This document shows positions 44,001 to 53,373 of a DNA stretch of 64,000 bases, in pieces; positions within the stretch are counted from its first letter, which is position 1, and every line of letters begins with the position of its first letter. The stretch is from Agathobaculum butyriciproducens. Lineage in GTDB: Bacteria; Bacillota; Clostridia; Oscillospirales; Butyricicoccaceae. The translations under genes and the position numbers were made by a program. The stretch is taken from contig QEKJ01000013.1 in NCBI GenBank assembly GCA_003096535.1, positions 1 through 64,000 of the forward strand, read 5' to 3'. The notes beneath the pieces were generated by a model. It made no database searches and had not been told where the DNA came from. It was given only the letters and a program-made list of their open reading frames with translations.

Positions 44001-47000
44001 GCCGTCCGATTATCAATGGACCGGACAAAGTAACCGTTCCGCTGAACGGCTCGACAACTTTCCGTGTGCAGGCTTCGACTCCGGCAGAATTTTCGAGCAC
44101 GGATTATCAGTGGCAGAAGCGTCTGCCGGGAAGAAAGTGGACGGATATTGAAGGTGCTACGCAGGACACCTATACCGTAAAGTCGGTAACGAGCGAACTG
44201 AATGGTGCGATGTACCGCTGCGTGGTAACGTGTTATACCAAGTCGGCAACGCCGATTTCGTTCTACAGTGATGCGGCAACGCTGACGGTCGGTACACCGC
44301 AGGCAACCGCCGGTTTGACGGTATCCGGTACTTTGGAGGGCAGCGGCACTCAGGAGAAGCCGTATATCGGTCAGAGCAATTTCAACACGGTTAAAACCAC
44401 GACAGAATCCGTAGAGACAACCGTTCCGTGCACCGTAAAAGTCGGCGACTTGACGCTGAATGTTTACAAGGTAAACAATCAAGAGGGAAAATATGTCGGC
44501 ATCGGTGAAAAGAAGGAAGATGACGGTTCGGTATCGACCGTATACTACGCCGTAACAAAGACTGGCGAGACGTATACCGCAGGTTCGGAACTCACCATGA
44601 ATACCACCTATCAGTGGAAGAACGGTGATGCAGACGCAGCAGTGCTGAGCACGATTACGCCGGAAACCGTGGTGATAGACAAAAACGAAAACGAAAAAGC
44701 AAAAGCAAAAGCGTTTACGTTGAACAGTGCAACGAATGTACCGACAGACGCGGAATACGACGAAAGCAAGTACCGGAACGGCGAGCAGTACCTGATTCAC
44801 GGTAAGGATACTGTGACGGAGAACGAAACCACGTTTGACCGCTATATTCTCAGTACAATGGCTAAGTCGACCAGTGGTAGCGCCGGTGCGGAAGAGGACA
44901 CCTATACTGTCAAGTATTATCAGCTGGTGAAGAAGACAGAGAACAGCTATGAACGGACCGAGCTGACCTGCACACAGCAGACGAAGCTGGGCGATTATGA
45001 GGAGCCTTCCTTCACACTGGTAACCGAGCAAGCGACAGTTGAAAATAAGGTTACTACATCTACGCCTGGTTCCGGTACGGCGCTGACCCTGACGACGAAA
45101 ACGGCGGAAAAGGCGGAAAAGAACGGCTCTGCACTCGGCAATGTGGAGTACACGCTGACGATTACGAACACGTCGGACGGCACGGTCAGCACGATTGTCG
45201 GCAGAACAGACAGCAGCGGCACGGACAGCAAAACGTGGACCGCACCGACAGCCGGTCTGTATGCCATCACGACCACCGCGACCGGCGGCTTGACAAGTGA
45301 TACGGTATATTATCTGGCAGGCGTGCAGAGTGTAGAGGACGGCGAGACCAGCACAACGGAGACCGTTTACACTCTTGAAAGCACTGTTGGCAAAGAAAAC
45401 AAGATTACGAGCGTATACGGTACGCCGATTGCTCTGACCGTGCAGCAGCAGACTGTAACGAAAAACGGAAACGCTGTTACCGCAGGCAGCAAAACAGAGG
45501 TTACGGGAGATATCGCCTACACATGGCGTCAGTCCGGTCAGAGCGAGAGTAAGGAAACGGCTATCAATGGCAGCACTTTCCGACCGGAGAAGGCGGGAAC
45601 CTATATCATCACGGCATACCAGAATTACAGCGATACTTCCAAGCGCACCAAGCTGGCGTCCACGACCATTACGGTAAAGCGCAAGCCGTTGGAGCTGTAT
45701 GTAACCTGGGATAAGGATAACAGCGAGCATACTTCGACAGAGGCACCGGACAGCAAGAGCGCATTGGTGGTCAAGGCGGATGCGCTGGAGACAGGTGACT
45801 CCCTGCCGTCGGCAATTACAGCCGTATGTGCGCTGTATGATGACAAGGGCAATCGAAAGAACGTCAGCGGCCGCTTTGAGGTAACGATTGCGGTCAACGG
45901 TGAGGACGCGGCTGTGAAGTCGCTGCTCGAGAAGTACGAGCTGAATCTGACCAAGCGCATGCTGGTTGTCAAGCAGGACACCCTGAGCGTAACCTATCGC
46001 GCCGGTGAAGGCGGCTCGCTTAGTGCAAGCTACAACAGCGGCAACCTCGACCAGAAGTTTGAAAGCGGTAAGAACATCGCTAAGAACACCAGGCTGATGT
46101 TTGATGCCAAGAGCAACGACGGTTTCCTTGTAAAGGAATGGAAGGTCAACGGTCAGTCCATTACCGGTAATCCAAAGTACAAGGTGACGGAGATTCTGTC
46201 GAACGGCAAAAAGGTTGGCGAACGACTGACGGTAGCGGCGCTGACAGAAAAGCTGGACGTAGAAGTAGCCTTCAGCAGTGATTCGCACACGATTACCTTC
46301 AGCAGCGGCGAAGGCGGTAAGCTGACCGCAGCACTGAAGGACGGCGGTGCAGTCACGACCGGACAGAAGATTGCGGAAGGCGCAAATGTGACGTTCACGG
46401 CTGCGCCGAACAGCGGTATGTCGGTAGCACGCTGGGTGGTGGACGACAAGCCGTATTACTGGCCGGGTACGACCGATTTGTACCGTGAGTCCACGCTGAC
46501 ACTGGAAAATGTGCAGAAGGAACGCAAGGTAGCGGTAGAGTTCAGCAAGGCAGGCACCTATAGGCTCACCTTCAACATCGAGTCGGAAACCGGCAGCACC
46601 TTGCCGTCCGTGCAGACCTCGGCGAAGCTGGCAGACGGCACTGCGGCAGATCTGAATGCGGTGCCGGACGGTGCGGCAGTAACGTTTGCACTGGAAAATC
46701 TGGGCAGCAACTACACGGTCAAGACGTGGAAGGTGGATGGTAAGGAAGCCGCAAATTCGGGTACGCAGAAGCAGTTTACGCTGCGCAATATCACTGGAAC
46801 GCATACGGTTACGGCTGTGATCAATGCGGCGCAGGAGGTAATGCTGACCTTCAAGGCAGTGGATGCAAAGGGTGACCTGATAAACGCAGACATTGCTTCC
46901 GTTACCGCAAAGATTAAAAACGGCAATGCGATTACCAGCGGCAGTACGGTTGGCAATTATTCGACGATTGAGTTTGCTGCTGCGGTAAACGAGAATTACT

Positions 47001-50000
47001 ATGTTTCTAAATGGACTGGTGCGGAAGCGGATGCAAAGGATTCGGCAAAGGCCTCCATCGCAAGTCTGGAAAAGACCACTGAGGTTATCGCACATATCGC
47101 GGAGAAGCCGCAGGTGACGGTGGCTGCGCCGGTCAACGGCACAGTCGAAGTTGCTGGCACACGCGGTATCCAGAATGTTGTATTGACTGGTGCTGAGGGT
47201 GAAAACGGTCATGTGAATATGAACAGCACGGCAGCAATCACGGCAACACCAAACGACGGTTATTTCGTGCAGAAAATCATGGTTACGGCTGATGGTGCAA
47301 CGCAGACATTCGATTACGACAATGCGCAGGCTTATCAGTCGGGCAAGGTAGCGAAGGATGATATCCAGATTACGAAGGATACCTTGGTTCAGGTAATCTT
47401 TGCCGAGAAGCCGGTGATAACCTTTGGCGGTGACACTCACATCACCGTAACGGCAAAGCAGGGTAACAAGACGCTGAGCACCGGCGATCATGTCGAGAAG
47501 TACAGCGGCGATATCGTATTTACGGCAACACCGGATGATGGCTACGAGACTGACAACTGGAACGTTACCGGTTGGACGAATGTCAACGGAGCAGAAAATG
47601 ATAACACCACTTATACCCGGAGTGGCTCTATCGAAAGCAATGTAGAAGTTCATGCAACGTCTAAGGCGCTCCCGCAGTACGACTTCACCCTGTCCGTTGA
47701 TTCGCTCGGTGACGAGGGAGACGGCGGCACGGTTTCCGCAGAAATCACCCGCAAGGGCATGCGCGCATACAAGCAGGAGAACCTCGAAGCAGGCACGCAC
47801 AGCTTCTACCGCGACTCGGATATCACGATCACGGCGGTGCCGAACGCAGGCTACCGCGTACAGGACTGGACCATCAACGGCCAGACCACGGCGGATACCG
47901 CAGTGAGCAAGACGCTGAGCAATCTGCGGGGTGAAACGACGGTTCAGGTTCGCTTTGTCAAGCTGGTGACCGGCATTACCTTCGGTCCGACGGACGAAAC
48001 AAGCGAAGGCGGCTATATCAGCGCGGCAGAGGCGAATGAAACGTCTATCCTCGGTGATGCGGCTACCGGCGCGAATATTGCGGCAAGCGTGCCGATCAAG
48101 TTCACGGCAGAGGTAAAGCCTGGTTACGAAATCGAAGGCTGGTACGTCAATAATGTGCGTGATGACAGCGCAGGCACAGGCGAAACCTATACCTATCCAA
48201 ACACGACCAGTGCAAACTCGATTTACATTGCACCGAGGTTCCAGCAGGTCGAGTACAACATCACCACCGGTGATAACGTCACCGTAAACGGACAGAACAG
48301 CACAACCGCACGCGGCGGCGAGTCGCTCACCTTTACGGCAGTACCGCCAGCAGGTCAGAATGTGACCGGCTGGACGGTCAACGGCAAGGCAGTTGCCGGT
48401 AACGGCAATACGCTGACGTGGACGGTCGAGAACGGCTGTCTCACGAAGCCGAACGTAACGGCATATCATGTTGAAGCACAGTTCAGCGCAGGAGAGTACG
48501 AAGTAACGTATAGCCAGCCGGCGGGCGGCACGCTGAGTGCATCGGTTGCAGCCGGCACACAGGTCAACGGCGGCACTAAGGTTGCCTTCACCGCAGAACC
48601 CGATAAGGGTTATGAGATTGACGAGTGGACGGTAAACGGTCATTCGGTTGCCAACAGCGGCAGCACCTACACCCTGAACGTAACCGAAAACAGCACGGTT
48701 GCAGTCACCTTCAAGGCAATGGTTCCGGTCAGCGCCGTGCCGAACGGCAGAAACGGCAATATCGCCATCACCGCAAACGGCAAGACAATAACGGACGGCT
48801 ATGTTTCCTCTGGTTCGGACGTAACCTTCACCGTAACGCCGGAGAATACGGACGATATGGTGCAGGCATGGCAGGTGAACGGCTCGACAGTCGCTGAGAT
48901 GACCGATACGGCAGATGCACCGCTCACTTATACGGTCAAGAATGTAACCGCAAAGACTGAGGTTTCCGCAACGCTGATTGAGCGCCCGACATACACCATT
49001 ACGGTAACAAGCGAGGGCAGCGGTACGGCGTCGGCAGAACCGGCAAGCGTCAAGCGCGGCGGCAGCACGACTGTTACCGCAGTACCGAGCAGCAATAGCT
49101 ACTATCTCAAGGAATGGTCGGTTAACGGCGGTGCTGCACAGGCTGCATCCGGCAATACGCTGGCACTGACGGAAATTCGCAGGGATACGACGGTCAAGGC
49201 CGTATTTGACGGCGCGATCAACTACGATGTAACCCTGGATGTTCAGGATGCAGATACCGGCACAACGGTTGCTGCAGCGGCAAACGGCAAGGCCATTACG
49301 CCGCAGAAGAACAGTCCGGCAAGTGTTACCCGCGGCAGCAAGATCGTATTCACGGCAACGCCTGCCGTAGAAAACGGACGAAACAAGCAGATGGTCGCAC
49401 AGTGGATGGTAAACGGTGTAGATCAGAATAACATCTCTAACGAGCTGGTTATCCCGAGCCTGACCGGCAAGACCGATGTAGCTGTCAAGTTCGTTCCCTA
49501 CAAAGGTTTCGCCATTCCGACCGGCGGCATCGGCTGGAAGGTCTCCGATGTGAAGCGTACACCGGACGATACCAAGCCGGAGACTGAAATCCGCAAAAAC
49601 GGCGATCTGACATTCACAGTCGGTCTGGCAGGTGACTACACGGTAATCAGCAAGCTGGTCATCAACGGCTACGACTGCATCAACGGCAAACTTGCCGAAC
49701 ATGCAACGCTGCATGGCTGTGACGCAGTGGAAGCCAGGAAGAACGCAAACGGCAGCTACACCGTCACGATCAAGAACGTAACGGCAGTGCCGGATATGAG
49801 CGTAGAAGCACATCGGGTAATCATCGGCGATCTGACCGTTCCGGAGAAATTCAAAAATATTCCGGAACTGGATACGGTCGAAAAGATTCAGACAAAGCTG
49901 GCAGCGGAACTGACCGGCAGGAAGGATGGCGTGGCATTCTACGACATCGCGCTTAAATACTATGACAGCGGCAAGTGGATTCCGGTAAACGAAAACAACT

Positions 50001-51067
50001 TCCCGGCGGACGGTGTAGACGTTGTTCTGCCGTATCCGAACGGTACGGACAGCAAGGATACCTTCCAAATCGTCCATATGCTGACCAAGACCGGTTCCGA
50101 GGGCAAGATCGAGAAGTTTACCCATATCACCAAGGAGACCGATGGTCTGCGGTTCCATGTAACCAGCCTGTCTCCGTTCGGCGTAAGCTGGACGAAGTAT
50201 ACCGCGCCGACGTCGGGCGGCGGCGGTGGCGGCGGCGGAGCCGTTGCCCCGACCACCTACGACATCGTGATCCCGTCCGCACTGGCGAATACCGTCAAGG
50301 CGGATAAGACCAAGGCGGCCGCAGGCGACACCGTAACGCTGACTGTTGCCGGAGAAGGTACGCTGACTGTCACGGACGTAAACGGCAAGACGGTTGCCCT
50401 GACCGATCTCGGCAGCGGCAAATACACCTTTAAGATGCCGGCGGCTAAGGTCAGCGTGGGCTTCAAGACTACCGCAGACCAGCCGTGCGATGGCGGCAAG
50501 GATTGTCCGTCCGCACCGTTTACAGATGTAGATACTGCAAAGTGGTATCATCTGTCCATTGATTATGTGCTCACGCACAAAATGATGAACGGTGTATCGA
50601 GCCGTGCATTTGCACCGAATGCCAACCTGACGCGCGGTATGCTCGTGCAGATCCTGTATAACCTGGAAGGCAAGCCGAAGGGCACAGCAGCGAACTTCTC
50701 GGATGTGCAGGCTGACGCATGGTATGCCGAAGCAGTCGGCTGGGCAGCGTCCAGTAAGGTCGTAACCGGCTATGCAGACGGTACCTTCCGACCGAATGCA
50801 GCCGTCACCCGCGAGCAGGCGGCAGCGATCCTGTATCGCTACGCCCAGAGCAAGGGTATCGACGTAAGCGTGGGTGAGAATACCAATATTCTCAGCTATG
50901 TGGATGTTCAGCAGGCAAGTGAGTACGCGATTCCGGCTCTGCAGTGGGCAGTCGGCGCAGGCGTGCTGAACGGTAAGAATGGCGGCCGTCTGGCACCGAC
51001 CGGCACCGCCACCCGTGCCGAGATCGCAGCGATCATGCAGCGCTGGTGCGAAAACATCATCAAGTAA
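41033..51067 (+). CDS. Giant secreted surface protein with FG-GAP-like, Ig/Fn3, InlB-type repeats and SLH anchor
   Basis: Protein of 3344 aa. Signal peptide 1-30 (hydrophobic core then QAAAAD). Residues 60-600 hold calcium-loop motifs of FG-GAP/VCBS type (AAGDFDGDGKDTLMIY, VGDVDMDGIDELAM). Residues 620-880 form a Gly/Ser/Thr-rich beta module I cannot assign. Fn3-like is at about 882-985 and Ig-like (YQWQK...YRCVVTC) at 988-1088, followed by mixed beta regions to 1650. About thirteen divergent InlB B-type repeats occupy 1650-2825, each with a W-x-V-N-G core. A poly-Gly linker sits near 3061, then three SLH domains at about 3160, 3220 and 3286 to the end, anchoring it to cell-wall polymer. The ATG at 41033 follows AAGGAGG. 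It is likely a surface adhesin or binding protein. Confidence 0.9.
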   Translation: MKKRICSLLLICSMLAGLLPQIVLPQAAAADTAAERDGFGLPTEEKTGITDAATLRNNPYGTLGWVPLFQNHELVVAGVDSDEFQTTYEGAANGAANGKGKGSQMSTFRWSNSTEVGNAERIATVAFDPNGTGKDEYIANLVFDKSSERLRLYVTNKDRRVSNVVQIGDGNDTEYIKKLKFYQTRAMLSLAAGDFDGDGKDTLMIYTPGNNKDTATVDSIKEYTFSGSTLTDNGRVINLGDVIDGGRDALKAMLYHDGNGDNELRAHLSVDMEVGDVDMDGIDELAMTVNVNDLKEKSYDGHTDYEKSYLTVYDYNNNKSWKQMMNKKLLNSNDGASGRARFAGVTIGYVSNAPSGSMPPEVVAVGYYDKNGNYQDCDFDKSKLLAYSYQYSTKDNSWTEKCKATEVVTNGFTNTGTKGDDVQNPIAVAAVAADGVNTQEYLFISGSMYKVGTVNGSQQLSILDGSDKGHDRWLGGRLINNSGILDYAVGNFNGNKQGMEQVYYVEYRKQETFDKQFLKIGQLYKKSSTSTSGGQTTVTPDSTFSRWEDDWTYYDKSNCNLAIATADVNNDAMLAKIQSVSTGYTDPKVMAILEASPHFAEVNDGDIGNSQTGIGYSKDNTVAVTASGSFGFDIMAGFEYVAPLIETGGGVEFNTSHTFTVGATKSTSKEITVEYSNDTNDNMVLMYATPMTYYEYQVKYPDGTKKGNSPKLTSSMTLAVPGNPSMNMVSVDTYNKAASAYEGMQQIGSNLHLGTSGQPNTYRSSLPSGSHSEQSGKVGHYKDSGTQLQSFTAATSSGVTFDYTYEGSVQMYGVVGGFKAGGGYHWGASAGTEKVNTEEITKLGSVTGGGDSRYNFDWSFGTWTVPFNGDEVPVLGYVVSNVTAPPSPAQDLSLSEQTTNSMVLSWESGDRPAEYYKIYRYIENNKNKPFVLIDTVDASESPSGEYAYQLKDLASNEEYQYTITSGYYTSKEESVESEIVVGKTLANEMSRPIINGPDKVTVPLNGSTTFRVQASTPAEFSSTDYQWQKRLPGRKWTDIEGATQDTYTVKSVTSELNGAMYRCVVTCYTKSATPISFYSDAATLTVGTPQATAGLTVSGTLEGSGTQEKPYIGQSNFNTVKTTTESVETTVPCTVKVGDLTLNVYKVNNQEGKYVGIGEKKEDDGSVSTVYYAVTKTGETYTAGSELTMNTTYQWKNGDADAAVLSTITPETVVIDKNENEKAKAKAFTLNSATNVPTDAEYDESKYRNGEQYLIHGKDTVTENETTFDRYILSTMAKSTSGSAGAEEDTYTVKYYQLVKKTENSYERTELTCTQQTKLGDYEEPSFTLVTEQATVENKVTTSTPGSGTALTLTTKTAEKAEKNGSALGNVEYTLTITNTSDGTVSTIVGRTDSSGTDSKTWTAPTAGLYAITTTATGGLTSDTVYYLAGVQSVEDGETSTTETVYTLESTVGKENKITSVYGTPIALTVQQQTVTKNGNAVTAGSKTEVTGDIAYTWRQSGQSESKETAINGSTFRPEKAGTYIITAYQNYSDTSKRTKLASTTITVKRKPLELYVTWDKDNSEHTSTEAPDSKSALVVKADALETGDSLPSAITAVCALYDDKGNRKNVSGRFEVTIAVNGEDAAVKSLLEKYELNLTKRMLVVKQDTLSVTYRAGEGGSLSASYNSGNLDQKFESGKNIAKNTRLMFDAKSNDGFLVKEWKVNGQSITGNPKYKVTEILSNGKKVGERLTVAALTEKLDVEVAFSSDSHTITFSSGEGGKLTAALKDGGAVTTGQKIAEGANVTFTAAPNSGMSVARWVVDDKPYYWPGTTDLYRESTLTLENVQKERKVAVEFSKAGTYRLTFNIESETGSTLPSVQTSAKLADGTAADLNAVPDGAAVTFALENLGSNYTVKTWKVDGKEAANSGTQKQFTLRNITGTHTVTAVINAAQEVMLTFKAVDAKGDLINADIASVTAKIKNGNAITSGSTVGNYSTIEFAAAVNENYYVSKWTGAEADAKDSAKASIASLEKTTEVIAHIAEKPQVTVAAPVNGTVEVAGTRGIQNVVLTGAEGENGHVNMNSTAAITATPNDGYFVQKIMVTADGATQTFDYDNAQAYQSGKVAKDDIQITKDTLVQVIFAEKPVITFGGDTHITVTAKQGNKTLSTGDHVEKYSGDIVFTATPDDGYETDNWNVTGWTNVNGAENDNTTYTRSGSIESNVEVHATSKALPQYDFTLSVDSLGDEGDGGTVSAEITRKGMRAYKQENLEAGTHSFYRDSDITITAVPNAGYRVQDWTINGQTTADTAVSKTLSNLRGETTVQVRFVKLVTGITFGPTDETSEGGYISAAEANETSILGDAATGANIAASVPIKFTAEVKPGYEIEGWYVNNVRDDSAGTGETYTYPNTTSANSIYIAPRFQQVEYNITTGDNVTVNGQNSTTARGGESLTFTAVPPAGQNVTGWTVNGKAVAGNGNTLTWTVENGCLTKPNVTAYHVEAQFSAGEYEVTYSQPAGGTLSASVAAGTQVNGGTKVAFTAEPDKGYEIDEWTVNGHSVANSGSTYTLNVTENSTVAVTFKAMVPVSAVPNGRNGNIAITANGKTITDGYVSSGSDVTFTVTPENTDDMVQAWQVNGSTVAEMTDTADAPLTYTVKNVTAKTEVSATLIERPTYTITVTSEGSGTASAEPASVKRGGSTTVTAVPSSNSYYLKEWSVNGGAAQAASGNTLALTEIRRDTTVKAVFDGAINYDVTLDVQDADTGTTVAAAANGKAITPQKNSPASVTRGSKIVFTATPAVENGRNKQMVAQWMVNGVDQNNISNELVIPSLTGKTDVAVKFVPYKGFAIPTGGIGWKVSDVKRTPDDTKPETEIRKNGDLTFTVGLAGDYTVISKLVINGYDCINGKLAEHATLHGCDAVEARKNANGSYTVTIKNVTAVPDMSVEAHRVIIGDLTVPEKFKNIPELDTVEKIQTKLAAELTGRKDGVAFYDIALKYYDSGKWIPVNENNFPADGVDVVLPYPNGTDSKDTFQIVHMLTKTGSEGKIEKFTHITKETDGLRFHVTSLSPFGVSWTKYTAPTSGGGGGGGGAVAPTTYDIVIPSALANTVKADKTKAAAGDTVTLTVAGEGTLTVTDVNGKTVALTDLGSGKYTFKMPAAKVSVGFKTTADQPCDGGKDCPSAPFTDVDTAKWYHLSIDYVLTHKMMNGVSSRAFAPNANLTRGMLVQILYNLEGKPKGTAANFSDVQADAWYAEAVGWAASSKVVTGYADGTFRPNAAVTREQAAAILYRYAQSKGIDVSVGENTNILSYVDVQQASEYAIPALQWAVGAGVLNGKNGGRLAPTGTATRAEIAAIMQRWCENIIK

Positions 51068-51092
51068 CGGCAGACAAAACAGCAGGACAGAG

Positions 51093-51126
51093 AAAGGGCT
51101 GACCCGACGGGTCAGCCCTTTTTTAT
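51093..51126 (+). terminator. Intrinsic terminator of the giant SLH gene
   Basis: AAGGGCTGACCC pairs perfectly with GGGTCAGCCCTT around GAC, followed by T6. Confidence 0.95.
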
Positions 51127-51130
51127 GCGG

Positions 51131-51275
51131 TTGAATAATGGAGAATGGAAAATGGAGAATGGAAAATTGACGTGACGATTTTCTGTTGCGTGGGCGGCCA
51201 ATGACCGCCCCTACGGTTACGCGTGTGCAGGTTGTTTGATACGGTGCGCCGAGTCGTCGCACCCTACGGTATAGT
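51131..51275. repeat. One-armed MITE-like remnant plus palindromes
   Basis: Purine-rich arm words (ATGGAGAATGGAAAATGG) occupy 51135-51172 without a matching right arm. The CA-N-TG palindrome follows at 51190-51214, then GGTGCGCCGAGTCG-TCGCACC at about 51242-51266, which also occurs at 58640-58662. Confidence 0.55.
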
Positions 51276-51299
51276 CTTACATCAGATACAATTCGTAGA

Positions 51300-51570
51300 T
51301 GCCGTCCGTAACAACGCGCAAACGAGTTGCGCAACACTGTTATGTTGCGCCTGCGAAGAGTAGCTGGTATGTGTAGAAGCAATGTATCTGGCACTGCGCA
51401 GAGGTAGAGAAATGGGAGCACACTGTGCTCCCCTACGGAAGAAAAAATCCTCTGCCGTTCTCCTTTTCGAAGCGGTCGCCGCTCTCCGATTTTCGCTAGA
51501 CTATCCCAAAGGGAAAGGGGTGATTCACAAGAGGGTGGAAACCTTGGTGTCTACCCTCTTGTGCCCCTGC
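51300..51570 (-). repeat. Inverted copy of the dispersed multi-hairpin element
   Basis: Read on the minus strand, it aligns with 28340-28625: AGAGGGTAGACACC and its partner arm, GGCGACCGCT, the CA-N-TG palindrome (51414-51436), CTACACA, GCAGGCGC and GCAACTCGTTT...GCGTTGTTA. The hairpin GCGCAACA...TGTTGCGC replaces GCGCGGCA...TGCCGCGC, with two compensatory pair changes. It lies between the giant protein and the kinase gene, with no coding visible. Confidence 0.75.
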
Positions 51571-51603
51571 CGGGCAGGCAAGATTCGTTCGCTTCGCAAG
51601 CGA

Positions 51604-52530
51604 TTACTCTGCAAGCATCGCTGCGCCCACCAGACCTGCGTCATTGCCGAGCGACGCACAGACGATCTCGGTATTTCGGTCCTCACCGCGGAAGGTCTGC
51701 GGGAAAGTGAGCATGCGCAGCGGCTCGAGCAGCTTTTCGCCATAGCCCGCCAGTCCGCCGCCGAGCACGATACTCTCCGGCTGGAACAGATTCACAAAAC
51801 TTGCCAGACCGTTCGCCAGATTGCCGCAGTATTCGTCGAACAGCTCCTGCGCGAGCGCGTCACCTGTGTCTACTGCATCGCAGATCTGCTTGGCGTTCAG
51901 CTGACCCTTGTGTACGGCAAGCACGCTCTTTCGTCCGTCCTCGAGCGCACGCTCGGCAAACCGCACGAGCGAAGCCGCCGAGCAGTACGCCTCCAGACAG
52001 CCGTGCCGTCCGCAGTTGCACGGCTCGCCGTCTTTTCGGATCACCATGTGCCCGATCTCACCGGCAATGCCGTTGCAGCCGGTGTACAGCTGGCCGTTAA
52101 TGATAATGCCGCCGCCAACGCCGGTGCCGAGCGTTACCATCAGCATGTTGCGCGTGCCCTTGGCCGCACCGGCAGTCGCTTCGCCGAGCGCGGCGCAGTT
52201 CGCGTCGTTATCCAGATGCACCGGACAGCCGAACTCAGGCAAAAACGCATCCGCAAAGCTGACGTTATTCAGACCCAGATTGGTGCCGAACCGCAGGGTG
52301 CAGGTTTTCTTGTCAAACGAGCCGGGCACGCCGATGCCGATCGCCGTTACGTCCTCTACCGCACAGCTGTGCGCCTTGCACAGCGAGAGCGCCAGCGTTT
52401 TCATATCTGCTTTCAGGCCGGCTGCGTTGCCGGTCCGGGTCGGAAGGCTGTCCTTGCACAGCAGCGTGCCGTCCTCGGTGCAGAGCGCCGCCTTGACGGT
52501 CGTGCCGCCCAGATCAATACCGATTCTCAC
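51604..52530 (-). CDS. ROK-family sugar kinase (glucokinase type)
   Basis: Protein of 308 aa. The phosphate loop is GIDLGGTTVKAAL at the N-terminus. LDNDANCAALGEA carries the catalytic Asp (about 106). The ROK zinc motif CNCGRHGCLEAYCS is at about 165. Together these indicate an ATP-dependent hexokinase of the ROK family, and glucokinase is the commonest function. It is not a ROK repressor because there is no DNA-binding domain. The GTG start at 52530 overlaps the stop of the upstream PHP gene (GTGA), so translation is coupled. No terminator is evident at its end, where the repeat copy begins. Confidence 0.92.
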   Translation of the reverse strand: MRIGIDLGGTTVKAALCTEDGTLLCKDSLPTRTGNAAGLKADMKTLALSLCKAHSCAVEDVTAIGIGVPGSFDKKTCTLRFGTNLGLNNVSFADAFLPEFGCPVHLDNDANCAALGEATAGAAKGTRNMLMVTLGTGVGGGIIINGQLYTGCNGIAGEIGHMVIRKDGEPCNCGRHGCLEAYCSAASLVRFAERALEDGRKSVLAVHKGQLNAKQICDAVDTGDALAQELFDEYCGNLANGLASFVNLFQPESIVLGGGLAGYGEKLLEPLRMLTFPQTFRGEDRNTEIVCASLGNDAGLVGAAMLAE

Positions 52531-53267
52531 AGCAAATCCTCCTCGTCGAACAGATGCAGGCCGCGGCCCTTGAAATAGTTGTTCAGCCGCTCCACACTGC
52601 TGTTGATGATCAGCTCCTCCGGGAAACCAATTTCCTCGAGCATTTCCAGTGCGCCCTCCACATGACCGACGCGGTAGCAGATATGGCTGTCGCTGTCCAC
52701 CGAGATAGGCACCTCATACTTCATGCACAGGCGGGCGATGTCCATGCAGTTGTCATGGCTGCCCTTACGGATGGACAGAGATGCGTTGTTAATTTCTACA
52801 ATCTTGCCGTGGTCGTTGCAGCGGCTGATGATGTACTCGTGGTCGAACGGGAAGTTGGAGTTGCCGAGGTGGCCGAACGCGTTGACATACGGGTTGTACA
52901 GGATGGCCTCGAGCGCCGCCGTGTGCACGCTGCTGTCCACCGGCGGGAACATGCACTCGTGGAAGGATGCGAGCGCAAACTCAACGGGCTTGAGACTCTT
53001 GTTGGAAATGACGTTGATGCCGCCTGCCGGAGCAGTGATGTCGAATTCAATGCCGCGAATGACCGTTACCTTGCCAATCTTGCGCGGGATAAGGTCCAGG
53101 TTGGAGAAATGCCACTCGTGCGGGCCGTCCGGATTGGTGGGGCCGTGGTTGGTGATGGCGATAGCCGCAAGACCGCGGTCCTCGGCCGCCTGCACCATTT
53201 CGGTGAGCGTGCTGAACGCGTGGTCGGTTACACTGGTGTGGGTATGCAGGTCTGCGATGATTTGCAT
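52527..53267 (-). CDS. PHP-domain phosphoesterase (YcdX type)
   Basis: Protein of 246 aa. PHP metal ligands are visible in order: ADLHTHT (residues 4-10), AITNHGP (about 38), GIEFD, ASFHECM, GHLGN and DSDSHICY near 193. This matches the trinuclear-zinc YcdX phosphatase subgroup and not histidinol phosphatase HisK, as no his genes are near. The substrate is not known. It is first in a two-gene unit with the ROK kinase. The ATG at 53267 is followed by conserved sequence at once. Confidence 0.9.
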   Translation of the reverse strand: MQIIADLHTHTSVTDHAFSTLTEMVQAAEDRGLAAIAITNHGPTNPDGPHEWHFSNLDLIPRKIGKVTVIRGIEFDITAPAGGINVISNKSLKPVEFALASFHECMFPPVDSSVHTAALEAILYNPYVNAFGHLGNSNFPFDHEYIISRCNDHGKIVEINNASLSIRKGSHDNCMDIARLCMKYEVPISVDSDSHICYRVGHVEGALEMLEEIGFPEELIINSSVERLNNYFKGRGLHLFDEEDLL

Positions 53268-53373
53268 GGGAAAAGGCTCCTTTTGACGTATGATTTTTGG
53301 GGGTAAGATGAAAGGCGGACACATGGGTCCGCCTCTGTATTTGCAGTTCGCTGAACCGCCGGTATGCGATTGT

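Noticed and set aside
43853-51421. A 2522-codon open frame on the minus strand across the giant SLH gene
   Set aside because: It is antisense to a well-supported gene with signal peptide, domains and anchor. It starts in the repeat region, has no ribosome site, and its composition (Arg/Cys/Leu-rich) mirrors the sense codon bias. It is long only because the sense strand avoids codons that would give stops in that frame.
53308-53334. Terminator of the carboxypeptidase gene
   Set aside because: GGCGGAC...GTCCGCC forms a stem, but the following bases on the minus strand (TTTCATCTT) make a weak T-run. It may work, but I cannot claim it.
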